This document shows, in pieces, positions 36,632 through 46,782 of a stretch of 64,000 nt of DNA. Source of the DNA: Zopfochytrium polystomum. Lineage: Eukaryota > Chytridiomycota > Chytridiomycetes > Chytridiales > Chytridiaceae. Each line of letters opens with the position of its first letter. Positions within the stretch are counted from its first letter, which is position 1. Under the pieces are notes generated by a model. The model was given only the letters and a program-made list of their open reading frames with translations. It ran no database searches and was not told the origin of the DNA. The translations under genes and the position numbers were made by a program. The stretch covers positions 1-64,000 of the forward strand of contig JAIVFJ010000030.1 in assembly GCA_025765615.1 (NCBI GenBank), in the 5' to 3' direction.

Positions 36632-37555
36632 ATGTCTGACCCAAACAACACCTTCCCTGATGCAACTGCCTTCCAAGCCTTGATGGACCAATTACAAGCC
36701 CTCTCAAGACAGACACACCAACTTCAAGAACAAGTCCTTCACCAGCAGCACCAGCTTCAACAACAACTTCACCAACAAGAACATCAAGCTCTTCCCCTGC
36801 CTCAAGCCAACCAAGCAAGAGAGCCCAAGGTTCCCAGCCCTGACAAGTTCACTGGGCTGGCCAAAGACCTTAGGAACTTCATGGCCACTGTGGAGAATGT
36901 CATCCTTCTCCAACCTTCAAGATTTCCCAGTGAGCAAGTCAAGTTTCTTTTCACAAGCACCCTCCTGTCTGGTCAAGCTCAATCATGGTACAGATCTCTC
37001 CCAAGCACACCCACCACCCTGCAAGAGCTCTGGGAGGGGCTGGAAGCTACCTTTGGTGACCCCTACGCATCTTGGACAGCAAGATCCAAGCTCAAGCATA
37101 TCAAGCAAGGAAAGCAATCTTGTGTGGCCTACACCAACCAATTCAAGCAACTAGCCAGAGACTCTGGATACAATGATGCAGCTCTGATGGAGCTGTACCA
37201 TGATGGTCTCCATGAGTCTATCCAAGACATGCTCTCCCAGTCTCTGCACATCCCTGAGACCTTGGAAGAGTACATTCTCCTTGCCATCAAGATTGACAAC
37301 AGACTCTACTCCAAGAGGCTGAAGCAAAGACAAGTAGGAACTACATCAAGACCTACCCCAGTTCCTCAAGCTCTCACAGTTCCTGAACCCATGCAAGTGG
37401 ATGCAGTTGAGACACTTCCTAAGGGTCCTCTGAGCCAAGAGGAGAAAACAAGGAGGGCCCAGCAGGGACTGTGTTTTTACTGTGGCTCCAAGGAGCATGC
37501 TGTCAAGGACTGCCCAAGGAAGAAGCACCCAAACTCCCAGGTCCAGGCTCACTGA
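36632..37555 (+). CDS. gag: gag: capsid/nucleocapsid protein (307 aa)
   Basis: Starts 41 bp after the 5' LTR. The N terminus has a Gln/His-rich coiled-coil segment. A retrotransposon Gag capsid region follows (FTGLAKDLRNFMATVENVI; WYRSLPSTPTTLQELWEGLE; HDGLHESIQDML). The C terminus carries one zinc knuckle, CFYCGSKEHAVKDC (CX2CX4HX4C), which binds element RNA. The last 85 bp overlap the protease frame, and a CCCAAAC heptamer sits in the gag frame 18 bp before the stop, which would let ribosomes slip -1 into pol. The reading frame is intact. Confidence 0.93.
   Translation: MSDPNNTFPDATAFQALMDQLQALSRQTHQLQEQVLHQQHQLQQQLHQQEHQALPLPQANQAREPKVPSPDKFTGLAKDLRNFMATVENVILLQPSRFPSEQVKFLFTSTLLSGQAQSWYRSLPSTPTTLQELWEGLEATFGDPYASWTARSKLKHIKQGKQSCVAYTNQFKQLARDSGYNDAALMELYHDGLHESIQDMLSQSLHIPETLEEYILLAIKIDNRLYSKRLKQRQVGTTSRPTPVPQALTVPEPMQVDAVETLPKGPLSQEEKTRRAQQGLCFYCGSKEHAVKDCPRKKHPNSQVQAH
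37528..37534 (+). promoter_or_regulatory. Candidate -1 ribosomal frameshift site CCCAAAC
   Basis: Zero-frame codons CAC CCA AAC give the X XXY YYZ pattern. A -1 shift here leads straight into the protease frame, which is open from 37471. No strong downstream pseudoknot was verified. Confidence 0.5.
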
Positions 37556-40500
37556 GGGGCAATTCCCTGGACCCTCCTCCAAGCTGCCCCTGTTTCATCA
37601 CCACCACCAGCACCACAAACACCTCAGATTCCAAGCCCCACCAACTCACCATGGATGTCAAGATTCAACTCTCACCCAAGTCAACCATCACAACCAAGGC
37701 CCTTATAGACTCTGGATCATCCTGCAACATCATTGATGCCACCCTTGCCAAGTCTTGTGCCATTCCTACGATCAAGAAATCCACACCCCTCAAGGTCCAC
37801 TTTGCCAATCATGCTCTGTTCAAGGAAATCAGCCATGAAACCAAGCTAAACCTCCACATCCAAGACTTTCCACCATCCATGGTCAATCTGGAAGTATTGG
37901 ATCTTGGCTCACCCACATTCTCTGTCATCCTGGGATTACCATGGCTGCAAGCCCAGAACCCTGCCATTGATTGGGTCACTGGTCAAGTCCAACCTCCACC
38001 AATCGGAACAGTCACCAAAACTCAAGTCAAGCCCCCAAGTCTCATGCTCTCAAGCCCTTGATTCAAGATTCACAGCCAGCCAAGACTCAAGTTCCACAGT
38101 TCACAGTTCACAGTCAAGATTCAAGTAGAGCTCATAGAGCTCACAGTCATGGCCATGACTCTTGTTCACAGAACCCACAGTCAAAGATTCAAGTACCACA
38201 GTTCACAGTCCACATTCAAGATTCAAGTTCCACAGCTCACAGTCTTTGCCAAGAACAGAACTCTCAGTCAAAGATTCAAGAATCACAGTTCCCAGTCAAG
38301 AATTCAAGCCCCACTGCTGAGGAGCACAACAACCTGGACCCATCAGACCTTTTGCTGGCATCCAAGCTACCAAAAGAATATCTCCCTTATGCTGATGTGT
38401 TTTCCAAGACCAAGGCAGACCTGCTACCAGCTCAGAGGCCTTATGACTGTGAAATCCCACTCAAGGATGAAACTTGCAGCCCACCTTTCAAGCCACTGTA
38501 CCACCTCTCTCCACCAGAAGCCAAGGCCCTCCAAGAATACATTGAAGAAATGCTGAACAAGGGATTCATCCAACCTTCCAAGTCACCAGCTGGAGCTCCC
38601 ATCTTTTTTGTCAAGAAGAAGGATGGGGGACTGAGACCCTGTGTGGACTACAGAGATCTCAATGAGATGACAGTCAAGAACCGCTATCCACTGCCTCTCA
38701 TCTCTGAATTACTGGACAAACTGAGCCATGCAAGGATATTTTCCAAGATTGACCTCAGAGGTGCCTACAATTTGGTCAGAATTAAGCCCCAGGATCAATG
38801 GAAGACTGCCTTCAGATGCAAATACGGTCACTTTGAGTACTTGGTCATGCCCTTTGGACTTACCAATGCTCCAGCTATTTTCCAAGGCATGATGAATGAC
38901 ATCTTCAGGGATATTCTGGACCTTTTTGTCATTGTCTACCTGGATGATATCCTGGTATTTTCATCTGACACTGCAAGCCATATGGGACATGTCAAGACTG
39001 TCTTGGAGAGACTCAGACAGCATCACCTCTATGCAAAGCTGGAGAAGTGTGAATTCCACAAGACCTCCATTGAGTTTTTGGGGTTCATTGTGTCTGACAA
39101 AGGGATCTCCATGGCACCAGACAAGATCCAAACTATTCTTGAATGGAAGGCTCCAAATTCCATCAAGGATGTTCAAAGCTTCCTTGGATTTTGCAACTTC
39201 TACAGAACCTTCATTGCCAACTATTCTGCCATAGCCAAGCCTCTCACTGATCTCACCAAGAAGACCACCAAGTTTGAATGGACCCCAGCAGCAGAGCAAG
39301 CCTGGCTAGCTCTTAAGACAGCAACCACAAGTGCACCACTCCTTAAGCATGTGGATCCCTTGCTTCCCTTCACCTTGGAAACTGATGCCTCAGACTATGC
39401 CCTTGGCGCTGTTCTGTCCCAGCCAAGCTCTCAGGACCCCTCTGCTCCTCTGCATCCAGTGGCATATTACTCCAGGAAGCTGAACAGTGCTGAGTGTAAC
39501 TACACAGTCCATGACAAGGAGTTGCTTGCAATTGTGGAAGCATTTCAAATTCTGGAGACACTACTTGGCTGGTTCTAAAGGCATCTCTGTCTATTCTGAT
39601 CACAAGAACCTCACCTTCTTCAGGGCAAGGAGGTTGCTCAAGCAGAGGCATGCCAGGTGGGCTGAACTGCTCTCTGAGTATGACTTTAAGCTGTGCTATT
39701 CTCCTGGCCACCTTAACACTGTGGCTGATGCCCTGTCAAGAAGAACAGACCTTGCACCTGAAGGGGGAGATGGTTTCACCCCACCATCCAAGACACACCT
39801 TTCATTGCTTCCTGACAGTGTGTGGGCCCATGCTATTTCCAAGGACCCCAAGCCTCACAAGATTCAAATCAGCCAAGAAGAGGAAAAACTTGAGATACTC
39901 AAGACAAGGCATGATGCAGCAACAGCTGGACACCCAGGAGAGCACAAGACATATGAGCTTGTTTCCAGAGACTTCTACTGGCCAGGCATGAGGAAGTACA
40001 TCAAGAACTATGTCAGCAGCTGTGAAACCTGTCAAAGAAACAAATCCAGCAGACACAAGCCCTATGGACTTCTGGAGCCCCTCCCAATTGCCATCAGCCC
40101 TTGGTCATCAATATCCATGGACTTCATTGTGAAACTGCCCCCATCCCATGGATTTGACTCTATCCTTGTTGTCATCTGCAGAAGGACAAAGTTGGCCCAT
40201 TTCATCCCCTGCACTGAGAATATAGATGCACAAGGAACAGCAGACCTGTTTTTGCAGCACATATTCAGGCTCCATGGGCTGCCTCAGTCAATCGTCAGTG
40301 ACAGAGGACCACAGTTCAGATCTCAATTTTGGAAAGCACTCACAGCAGCCCTTGGAATCAAGTCTCAACTGTCAACTGCTTATCACCCTCAGACTGATGG
40401 ACAAACAGAAAGAACAAACCAGACTCTGGAGCAGTATTTGAGGTGCTATGTCAGCTATCAACAGGATGATTGGCCCACCCTCCTTCCACTGGCAGAATTT

Positions 40501-41175
40501 GCTCTCAACAATTCTCTCCACTCAAGCACCCAGCTATCTCCTTTCTTTGCAACCTATGGCTTCAATCCAAGAGGAGATCTTCTGGGACAAGAGACCCTAT
40601 CCAATGTCCAAGCTCCTGCTGCGGCTTCACACTTACATAAGCTCAAGATCATCAGCACCTTCCTGGACTCCACCCTGAAGCAAGCCCAAGAAGATGCCTC
40701 AAGATTTGCCAACACTCACAGAATGGACCATGACCTTGCTGTGGGTCAGCAAGTTTGGCTTCTGAGGAAGAACTTGCAGACCAAAAGACCAAGTCCCAAG
40801 CTAGACAACCTCAAGTTGGGTCCTTTCAAGATCTTGGAGCAAATCAATCCAGTCACCTTCAAGCTGGATCTCCCTGCATCCATGAAGATCCACCCAGTTT
40901 TCCATGTCAGCCTTTTAGAGAAGTTTGTGGCCAATTCCATTCCAGGCAGAGTTGTTCCTCCTCCTCCTCCAGTTGAGGTAGAAGGTGAAGAGGAATTTGA
41001 GGTTGAACAAATCTTGGATGCCAAGTGGTTTGGAAGAACACTCAAGTTCCTTGTTAAGTGGAAAGGTTACTCAGATGCTGACAACACCTGGGAGCCTGAG
41101 TCAAACCTCACTCACTGCCAAGACCTTCTGCTCGAGTTCAAGACCAGGTACCCCACCAAGTTGCAGAAGAGGCCT

Positions 41176-41188
41176 AAAAGGGGGAGAT
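41176..41188 (+). other. Polypurine tract of the Ty3-type element
   Basis: AAAAGGGGGAGA immediately before the 3' LTR, the plus-strand primer position; it overlaps the end of pol. Confidence 0.8.
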
Positions 41189-41190
41189 GA

Positions 41191-41488
41191 TGTTATGAAT
41201 CACCCTCTGGAAACCTCTGGAACCTTCTAGAACATTCCTTCATGGAACCTTCTGGAACCTTCTTTGCTTTCCTGACTTGTCTTGTTGTCATTGGTATCAT
41301 TGGTATCATTGCATTACTAATTGCTCTTTCTGGAACTTTCTTTGAGTCTTGACAAGGAACACTCTCAAAAGGTATAAAAGGGGGATGGGGGACCTGTCCC
41401 ATCCCTCAAGTGAATTATTGTTTCCAATACAATCATCACTCCTCTCAGTTCCTTGTCTGCCTTGTCCTGTCCTGCCCTGTTCCTGACA
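41191..41488 (+). repeat. 3' LTR (298 bp)
   Basis: Same ends as the 5' LTR (TGTTATG...CTGACA), TATAAAAG at 41373-41380 intact, three fewer 10-bp units. Followed by the right target copy GATTG (41489-41493). Confidence 0.95.
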
Positions 41489-41551
41489 GATTGGTATTTA
41501 GGTCCATGCTCTAGTTTCCACACCTATAGCCCTAGTTCAGGAGTTAGAGAG

Positions 41552-41858
41552 TGTTAGGCGGAACTGACTGGTTAGCAGCAAGAGGCACAAGACAGACCCA
41601 AACCTATTGTGACTGTCAGTTATCGTTCTCACAATGCCCATGGGAGAGCAAGCCACCGCCAATGCAGACCTGGGCGCTGGCTTGTGCTGTTGACAAATAC
41701 GCTGAGTATTAAGTGGAACAGAAACCCGGTGTCAACAGTTTTCCTCCTCCTCTGCTCAAGCAGATAATATAGGAGAGGTTTTTACCCTGTGCTGGTCATG
41801 CTTGCCTAGCAACTATTACAGTGTGCCTATCATCATTATGTATCAATTATTCATAACA
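41552..41858 (-). mobile_element. LTR of the second retrotransposon family (right copy, inverted)
   Basis: 307 bp, on the minus strand TGTTATGAATAATTG...GCCTAACA, with a purine-rich tract on its 5' side (41859-41885 read on the minus strand). The adjoining interior is cut at 41962. Confidence 0.7.
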
Positions 41859-41962
41859 GAGTTTTTCTCTTTCTCTCCAAGTTGAGGACAAGGACCACCC
41901 ACAAACACACATTTCCACTTCATTCACTCCTTCCACTCACTCACTCAGAGTAGACTGTTTAC
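41552..41962 (-). repeat. Right arm of the 410-bp inverted repeat
   Basis: Reverse-complement match of 35325-35734, from TGTTAGGCGG (LTR end) to GTTTAC at 41962, where similarity stops abruptly. Confidence 0.85.
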
Positions 41963-43139
41963 AGGTTGAACGTAGTTGCAGATAAGGGCTTTTTTGCAAT
42001 TTGCAGATATGGTTCAGTTACTGTTAAGCTGTTGCTGCTGCGATTAGGGTGTGGTTAAGGGTGGTCAGAATAAAATGCAGTTTCAGTCAAGTGGGTTTTC
42101 TCCTATCCTAACCACCGATCTTTATTTCACAGATACCAGAGTATCCTTATCTGCATCTGCAGCAAGCCGCAGCGGATAATTTTTTACACCAATCCATATC
42201 CTCTCTGTGTTTGCCAAAAATAGCTCGCATACGGAAAATTGACAGATATTTCCTTGAGAATCAGCAGGAGTGGATATGCGTGAATGCTTTACATCCGCCT
42301 TGGGGACAAGCTAGATATCCTTGTCCAACGGAAATGATATCTGTTGTGAATTCGATTTGGAGGTGCGGCGAGTTTGCTATCACAACAACGATTTGCCCTG
42401 TTAGCAGTTGGTGGATTGCCAAAAAATCAGCTTGTTCAAAAGGTCGGAATCCTTTGTTCAAAAGTGCAGAACAATAATAAGGACATTTTTGTATGCAGGG
42501 GTTGCACCTGAAATGACTTAGTGTGGGACTGTCTCCGCACCCTACAAGATTATAATCCCCTCAGTTGAATCTTGCGGACTTTGTTGTGGGCATTGGAATT
42601 GTTTAAGCAATTTTGGAAGCAAGCAAGCAGCCCGGCTTTGCGGCGGCCAACGCCGCAACCAACCCAGGCTGAAGCGAGCAGAAAAAAATTGAAGAATGAT
42701 GAGCGCGCACATGTCGTCATCGAAGGAAAATTGTGAGTTTAGCACGTGCATGACGACACACATCAAAAATTACACTGCCACGCAAAGAATATCGGAAAAA
42801 AAAGGGGGTGAAAAAGTGGTGGGGTGATGGGTGCGGCAGCCAATCAGAAATCACGCATCCGCCTCTGGTGGGTGGTTCGCAAACTGAACGATGCTTGCAT
42901 GGGCAAAAAGTCCCAAAGAGAACAATAAAAAAACAATAAAAAAATCCACCGCGCCTCAGCGGACCACAAAATCGGTTCTGCGCCAACGCGGCAACCGTTT
43001 TCCTTTCAAAAATTTTCTTGTTCCTTTGTTTTTTTGGTGAAAATTCCATTGTCTTCCTTTTTGCTCGATCGACGCAGCAAAGCTTTTGGTTTTGCGTGGC
43101 ATGACGTCAATGGAAAATTCTACCCTCCCGAGACAACGG

Positions 43140-43141
<2 letters not shown>

Positions 43142-43206
<65 letters not shown>
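43142..43206 (+). repeat. (GA)n microsatellite upstream of the 43528 gene
   Basis: About 65 bases of GA with one T interruption, 320 bp upstream of the start codon at 43528. Confidence 0.95.
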
Positions 43207-43212
<6 letters not shown>

Positions 43213-43442
43213 CAGACTCCAAAATGAGGGCAGATGAACAGAGAGAGAGGTTGGTGCATGTCATCGCAGGTTGCAAACAACAGCAATGACGAAATCTTTT
43301 TTTCCTCGTTCTCTGTTCCTTCTCTGCGCCTTTCTCCTTGTTCTCCTCCCCCTCCACGACACAAAACAAACAAACACAGACACAGACAGATGGACAGACA
43401 GACAGCACCTGTAAAGTTTATCAGGCAGCGTCCGGCGTTTGG

Positions 43443-43450
43443 ATAAAAGG
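43443..43450 (+). promoter_or_regulatory. TATA-like element of the 43528 gene
   Basis: ATAAAAGG, about 80 bp upstream of the start codon. Confidence 0.35.
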
Positions 43451-43527
43451 GGACACCCCCCAACGATAGTTGCGCATCTTCCCTCACTCATCCACCCCCA
43501 ACCCCACCGCCCAACGCTCCACCCACC

Positions 43528-44274
43528 ATGTTCTTCAAGTCCCTCGCCGCCGCCGCCTTCTCGGCCCTCCTCCTCGCATCCTCCCCCGTGCGCGCTGGCG
43601 AGATCGCCATCGACCTGATCAAGGGCACCTACAACGTGACCTGGATCACGCTCCACGGCCTCCCGACCTCCTCCGTCGCCGCCCTGCTCCCCTCCCAGTA
43701 CAAGCTCGTCGACCCCGCGGCGGCGACCTCGACCGTGATCTTTGAGCTCGGGCGCGAGATCAACACGGGCGTGGCCGGGATCGCGACCTCGTTCCAGGAG
43801 GCCAAGTTGCAGGTTCCGGGCGTGCAGCGGGTGTCGGGGAAGAGCACGCCGTTCCTGTACAAGAAATCCATCTGGGTCGACTCGGCGCTGCAGTCGGTGG
43901 GGTCGCTGCTGGTGTACGGCCTCAACGCCACCACGCAGTCGTTCTCGCCCGCGGACTCGGGCCCCGCCGCGCAGACGTACTCGTACGCCGTCAACGGCGT
44001 CGTCAGCGCGACGCTGGCGCCGGCCGCGAACCAGTCGCAGAGCACCGCCGAGGCGTTCGCGTACGCCGCGCTGCCGTGGTTTGGCTCGTCCGGGTTGCTG
44101 TGCTCCAGGCACAGATACGACTCGGCAAACCTTGTGCAGCAGCCGGTCTACCTGGAGGGCACCGTCGACGTGCTGGAGGGCAACTCCATCAAGGGCTCGT
44201 ACAAGGCGACCGCTGTCCACCTGACCAGCACCTTCGGCATCCTGCTGCCCCAGGACTGCCACAACTTTGTCTGA
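43528..44274 (+). CDS. Secreted protein of unknown function (248 aa)
   Basis: Single-exon gene with a start in a good context (CCACCATGTT). The first 23 residues form a signal peptide (MFFKSLAAAAFSALLLASSP, cleavage after VRAG). The rest is a globular, beta-rich sequence (LPTSSVAALLPSQYKLVDP; VPGVQRVSGKSTPFLYKKSI), with two or three N-glycosylation sequons and two cysteines near the end (LLCSRH, QDCHNFV). The segment 'FQEAKLQVPGV...TPFLYKKSIWVD' faintly recalls acetoacetate-decarboxylase-like extracellular proteins; this is not firm enough to name. Codon use is GC3-rich like the neighbours. No membrane segment after the signal, so it should be released or wall-bound. Confidence 0.75.
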   Translation: MFFKSLAAAAFSALLLASSPVRAGEIAIDLIKGTYNVTWITLHGLPTSSVAALLPSQYKLVDPAAATSTVIFELGREINTGVAGIATSFQEAKLQVPGVQRVSGKSTPFLYKKSIWVDSALQSVGSLLVYGLNATTQSFSPADSGPAAQTYSYAVNGVVSATLAPAANQSQSTAEAFAYAALPWFGSSGLLCSRHRYDSANLVQQPVYLEGTVDVLEGNSIKGSYKATAVHLTSTFGILLPQDCHNFV

Positions 44275-44933
44275 ACACAGCCACCACCATCACTCTCACC
44301 CCACCGCCCCTCAATCCAACGATCCCCTTCTCTTCAATGACCTTTCCCTTCTAAAAACGCATCCCCCCCCCCCACGAAAAGCACCTCCCTCCCGCTACAA
44401 TTACCCCCCCCCCCCCCCTTTTCTTTCTACTAAAGCGTGCAATGATGGATCATTACGATTTGCCGGTTTTATGCTTCCATTTCTGGGCTTTTATCATTCA
44501 TTCCACTTTAGAATGGCTACCCTTCCCCCCCCCTATCCCTCCTCCTTTCCCCTGGTTACTGCTTTTTTTGGGTCTTGCTGCCACCTCGCAGACGGCCGTT
44601 TGCGGCTTCGAATCAGAATACAGCGAATAAATGCCTGTATCTCTTTGCGCTCAACTCAAACTTCATTGCATCCACGACGCTCCTCCATGTCAAGTCCACA
44701 GGATGGAATGCCATAGTGTGCTTTCACTGCATGGCCAGCCACATTGCTGCAAATCTGCTTGATAAAAATACTGTTTATTAACGATTGCCGCGCATCCGCT
44801 GCCTCTGGCTCTTTTTTCGCCTCACTCGTGAGTGGACAAAGTGAGCCGGAGTAAGAGAGAAGAGAAGCGAAACCAAGAGGCGTCAACGTTCCACATCGAA
44901 CAAGGAAGCATGACCCTCTGCACCTCCCGACAT
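44275..44933. other. 3' flank between convergent genes
   Basis: Contains C runs (44368, 44406-44420). No gene seen. Confidence 0.5.
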
Positions 44934-46564
44934 TCACTTGTAGAACGCAAACTCGGTATCACTCTTCTTGACGTTCGCGTTGTACCCTTTCTCGAGATCC
45001 TTGGGGAGAATCACATACCGGTTCGCCTGGAGCGGACAGGAGAAAAAAAAGTGTTCACACGGGGTTGCTAAATCAAAAGGCAAACAAGGAACATACCCGC
45101 ACAGCATACATGCCCGCCTGCTGGCAAATTGACGCCATTTCTGCACCAGAGAGCTTGTCCGCTCGCGAAACGACTGAGGGAAGTATTTCGTTTAGCTTCA
45201 AAACGAATCTGGAAGGGCAAACCAAAGCTGGACATAGGGCAGCTACCACTCACAGTCCTCCAGGTCGACTTCCTCCGAGAGGTTCATCTTAGAGGTGACA
45301 GTAGCGAGGATAAGCCGCTTTTGCCGACGATCAGGGGTTGGGAACTCGATTTTCCGGTCCAGTCGACCAGGGCGAAGGAGCGCAGGGTCAAGCGTATCTG
45401 CACGGTTGGTGGCCATAATTACCTGCAAATGAATTAGTGGATTGAAGACGGTACAATATGTGAGGAAAATGGGGGGAAGGGCATTGGGCAAAGTGGTTTG
45501 CGGAAGGAGGAAGTGATGGAAGGAGAGGCAGGGGTGGGTGGGGAATTGGGATTGATCTAAAAAATTCGGACGCCACCCAAGACGCGCGTCCCGGTCGTTG
45601 ATAAACGACTAACAGGGTACCCCCCCAAACAACACACCTTGACATTCGAAGTTTGATCGAACCCATCCATCTGATTCAGGAGCTCCAGCAAGATCCGCTG
45701 CACCTCTCGATCGGCTCCGGTTTGCGCGTCAAAGCGCTTTGTTGCGATCGCATCGATTTCGTCAATAAAGATGATGCTGGGCGAGTTCTCTCTTGCGAGA
45801 CGGAAAACGTCGCGCACCATGCGCGGACCCTCTCCGAGGTACTTTTGCACAAACTCTGATCCAACGACGCGGATGAACGACGCGGTGGTGTGGTGGGCGA
45901 CAGCCTTGACGAGCATGGTTTTTCCTGTTCCGGGCGGGCCGTAGAGGAGGACGCCGCGCGGGGGGTCGATGCCAATCTGGCGGTACAGGTCAAAGTGGGT
46001 GAGGGGGAGCTCAACGGCCTCGCGGATCTCCTGCTTCTGGATGTCGAGGCCGCCAATGTCCTGGTAGGTGACGTCGGGGCGTTCCTGGTCGCCGAGCATC
46101 GCGATTGTGGAGTCCGCCTCGGGGGGCAGGATGTCGACCAGGGCGTTCGAGTGGCGGTGCAGGGCAACGGAGGAGGACGGCTTCAGGAGCTCCTTGTCGA
46201 GGGTGCTGAGGATGCGGACGATGTAGTTGGAGCCGGCGGTGGAGCCGACGATGCCCGTGTTTGCGTCGATGGGCTCGAGGAACTGGCCGATGATGAGGGG
46301 GACGGACTGGATGCGCTTGACCTCTTCTTGGGCGCGGATGAGCTCGCGCTTGAGGTTCTTCTGCTCGTCCTTGATGTAGTCCTCCTGCAGGGCCAGGAAC
46401 TCGAGGTGGCGCTGGAGCTTTTTGAGGCGGGTGTAGAGATCGGCGGTGGACGCGTTGGCGAGGTTTGCGGCGGACGCGGCCCCCCCAGCGGTGGCCGCGC
46501 CATCCTTTGTGGCCGGCGCCGCAGACGCCGTGGTGGGGGTCGTTTTGATGCCGAGCTCTTCCAT
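44934..46564 (-). CDS. RPT3: 26S proteasome regulatory ATPase Rpt3 (PSMC4) (421 aa)
   Basis: Four exons, 46564-45638, 45422-45254, 45173-45097 and 45026-44934, close in phase. The protein has the N-terminal coiled coil ([20 protein letters not shown]) and the OB-fold region [20 protein letters not shown]. Its AAA+ domain has Walker [10 protein letters not shown], Walker [10 protein letters not shown], sensor [18 protein letters not shown] and an arginine finger context. It ends in EFAFYK, close to the Rpt3 consensus end. Length (421) and motifs match Rpt3 across eukaryotes. It is one of six ATPases in the base of the 19S particle that unfold substrates and open the 20S gate. It is transcribed divergently from ELP3, the starts being 218 bp apart over a GA repeat. 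The Ala/Thr-rich N terminus is longer than in animals. Confidence 0.97.
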
Positions 46565-46645
46565 ATCACCACTTGTTCTTTGTTTTGCTCTCAAAGGTTT
46601 TTCGATTCTCTCTCCCATTTTCTTTCGTGTTGAATGAAAAGGAGG

Positions 46646-46649
<4 letters not shown>

Positions 46650-46700
<51 letters not shown>
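46650..46700. repeat. (GA)n microsatellite in the RPT3/ELP3 bidirectional promoter region
   Basis: About 50 bases of GA, extended by mixed purines to 46745, filling most of the 218 bp between the two start codons. Confidence 0.95.
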
Positions 46701-46709
<9 letters not shown>

Positions 46710-46782
46710 GAGAGAGGGAGAGCAGGAGAGAGGGAGCGCAGGAGAAAAAAAAAAAAAAACAAAAACCATATCAACACGAGGG

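Larger units (their letters stand above)
37528..41190 (+). pseudogene. pol: pol: protease, RT, RNase H, integrase, chromodomain (frame-disrupted)
   Basis: Protease in frame to 38061 (active site ALIDSGSSCNIID). Reverse transcriptase and RNase H lie in a second frame, 37971-39578 (FVKKKDGGLRPCVDYRDLN; catalytic YLDDILVFS; RNase H TLETDASDYALGAV). The integrase part returns to the protease frame, 39487-41190. It has an HHCC zinc finger (C-E-T-C near 40025), catalytic D in SMDFIV, D in SDRGPQF, and E in TDGQTERTNQTLEQ. A C-terminal chromodomain (FLVKWKGYSDADNTWEPES) would target modified histones. Only the RT segment is out of step, so one base appears lost near 38.03-38.06 kb and one gained near 39.55 kb. 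A Ser/His/Gln-rich imperfect repeat lies in the PR-RT linker (38060-38310). The last codons overlap the polypurine tract. Confidence 0.9.
36264..41488 (+). mobile_element. Ty3/Gypsy-type LTR retrotransposon (chromovirus, Tf1/sushi-like priming), 5,225 bp
   Basis: Complete element with two LTRs, flanked by the 5-bp target duplication GATTG (36259-36263 and 41489-41493). Order gag, protease, reverse transcriptase, RNase H, integrase, chromodomain places it in Ty3-type Metaviridae, chromodomain branch. The LTRs differ by three 10-bp units and by only about two substitutions seen by eye, so the insertion is recent. The primer site is complementary to the predicted start of its own transcript, as in Tf1. 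Pol is out of one frame because of two compensating indels. The element is less GC-rich than neighbouring genes. Confidence 0.95.
41963..43527. other. Intergenic region with GA microsatellite
   Basis: No supported gene; a 267-bp open frame (42211-42477) lacks any recognisable feature. GC content rises again after about 43.4 kb. Contains GA repeats at 43142-43206. Confidence 0.5.

Noticed and set aside
42040..42060. Telomere-like GATTAGGGTG
   Set aside because: Single isolated match without tandem repeats.
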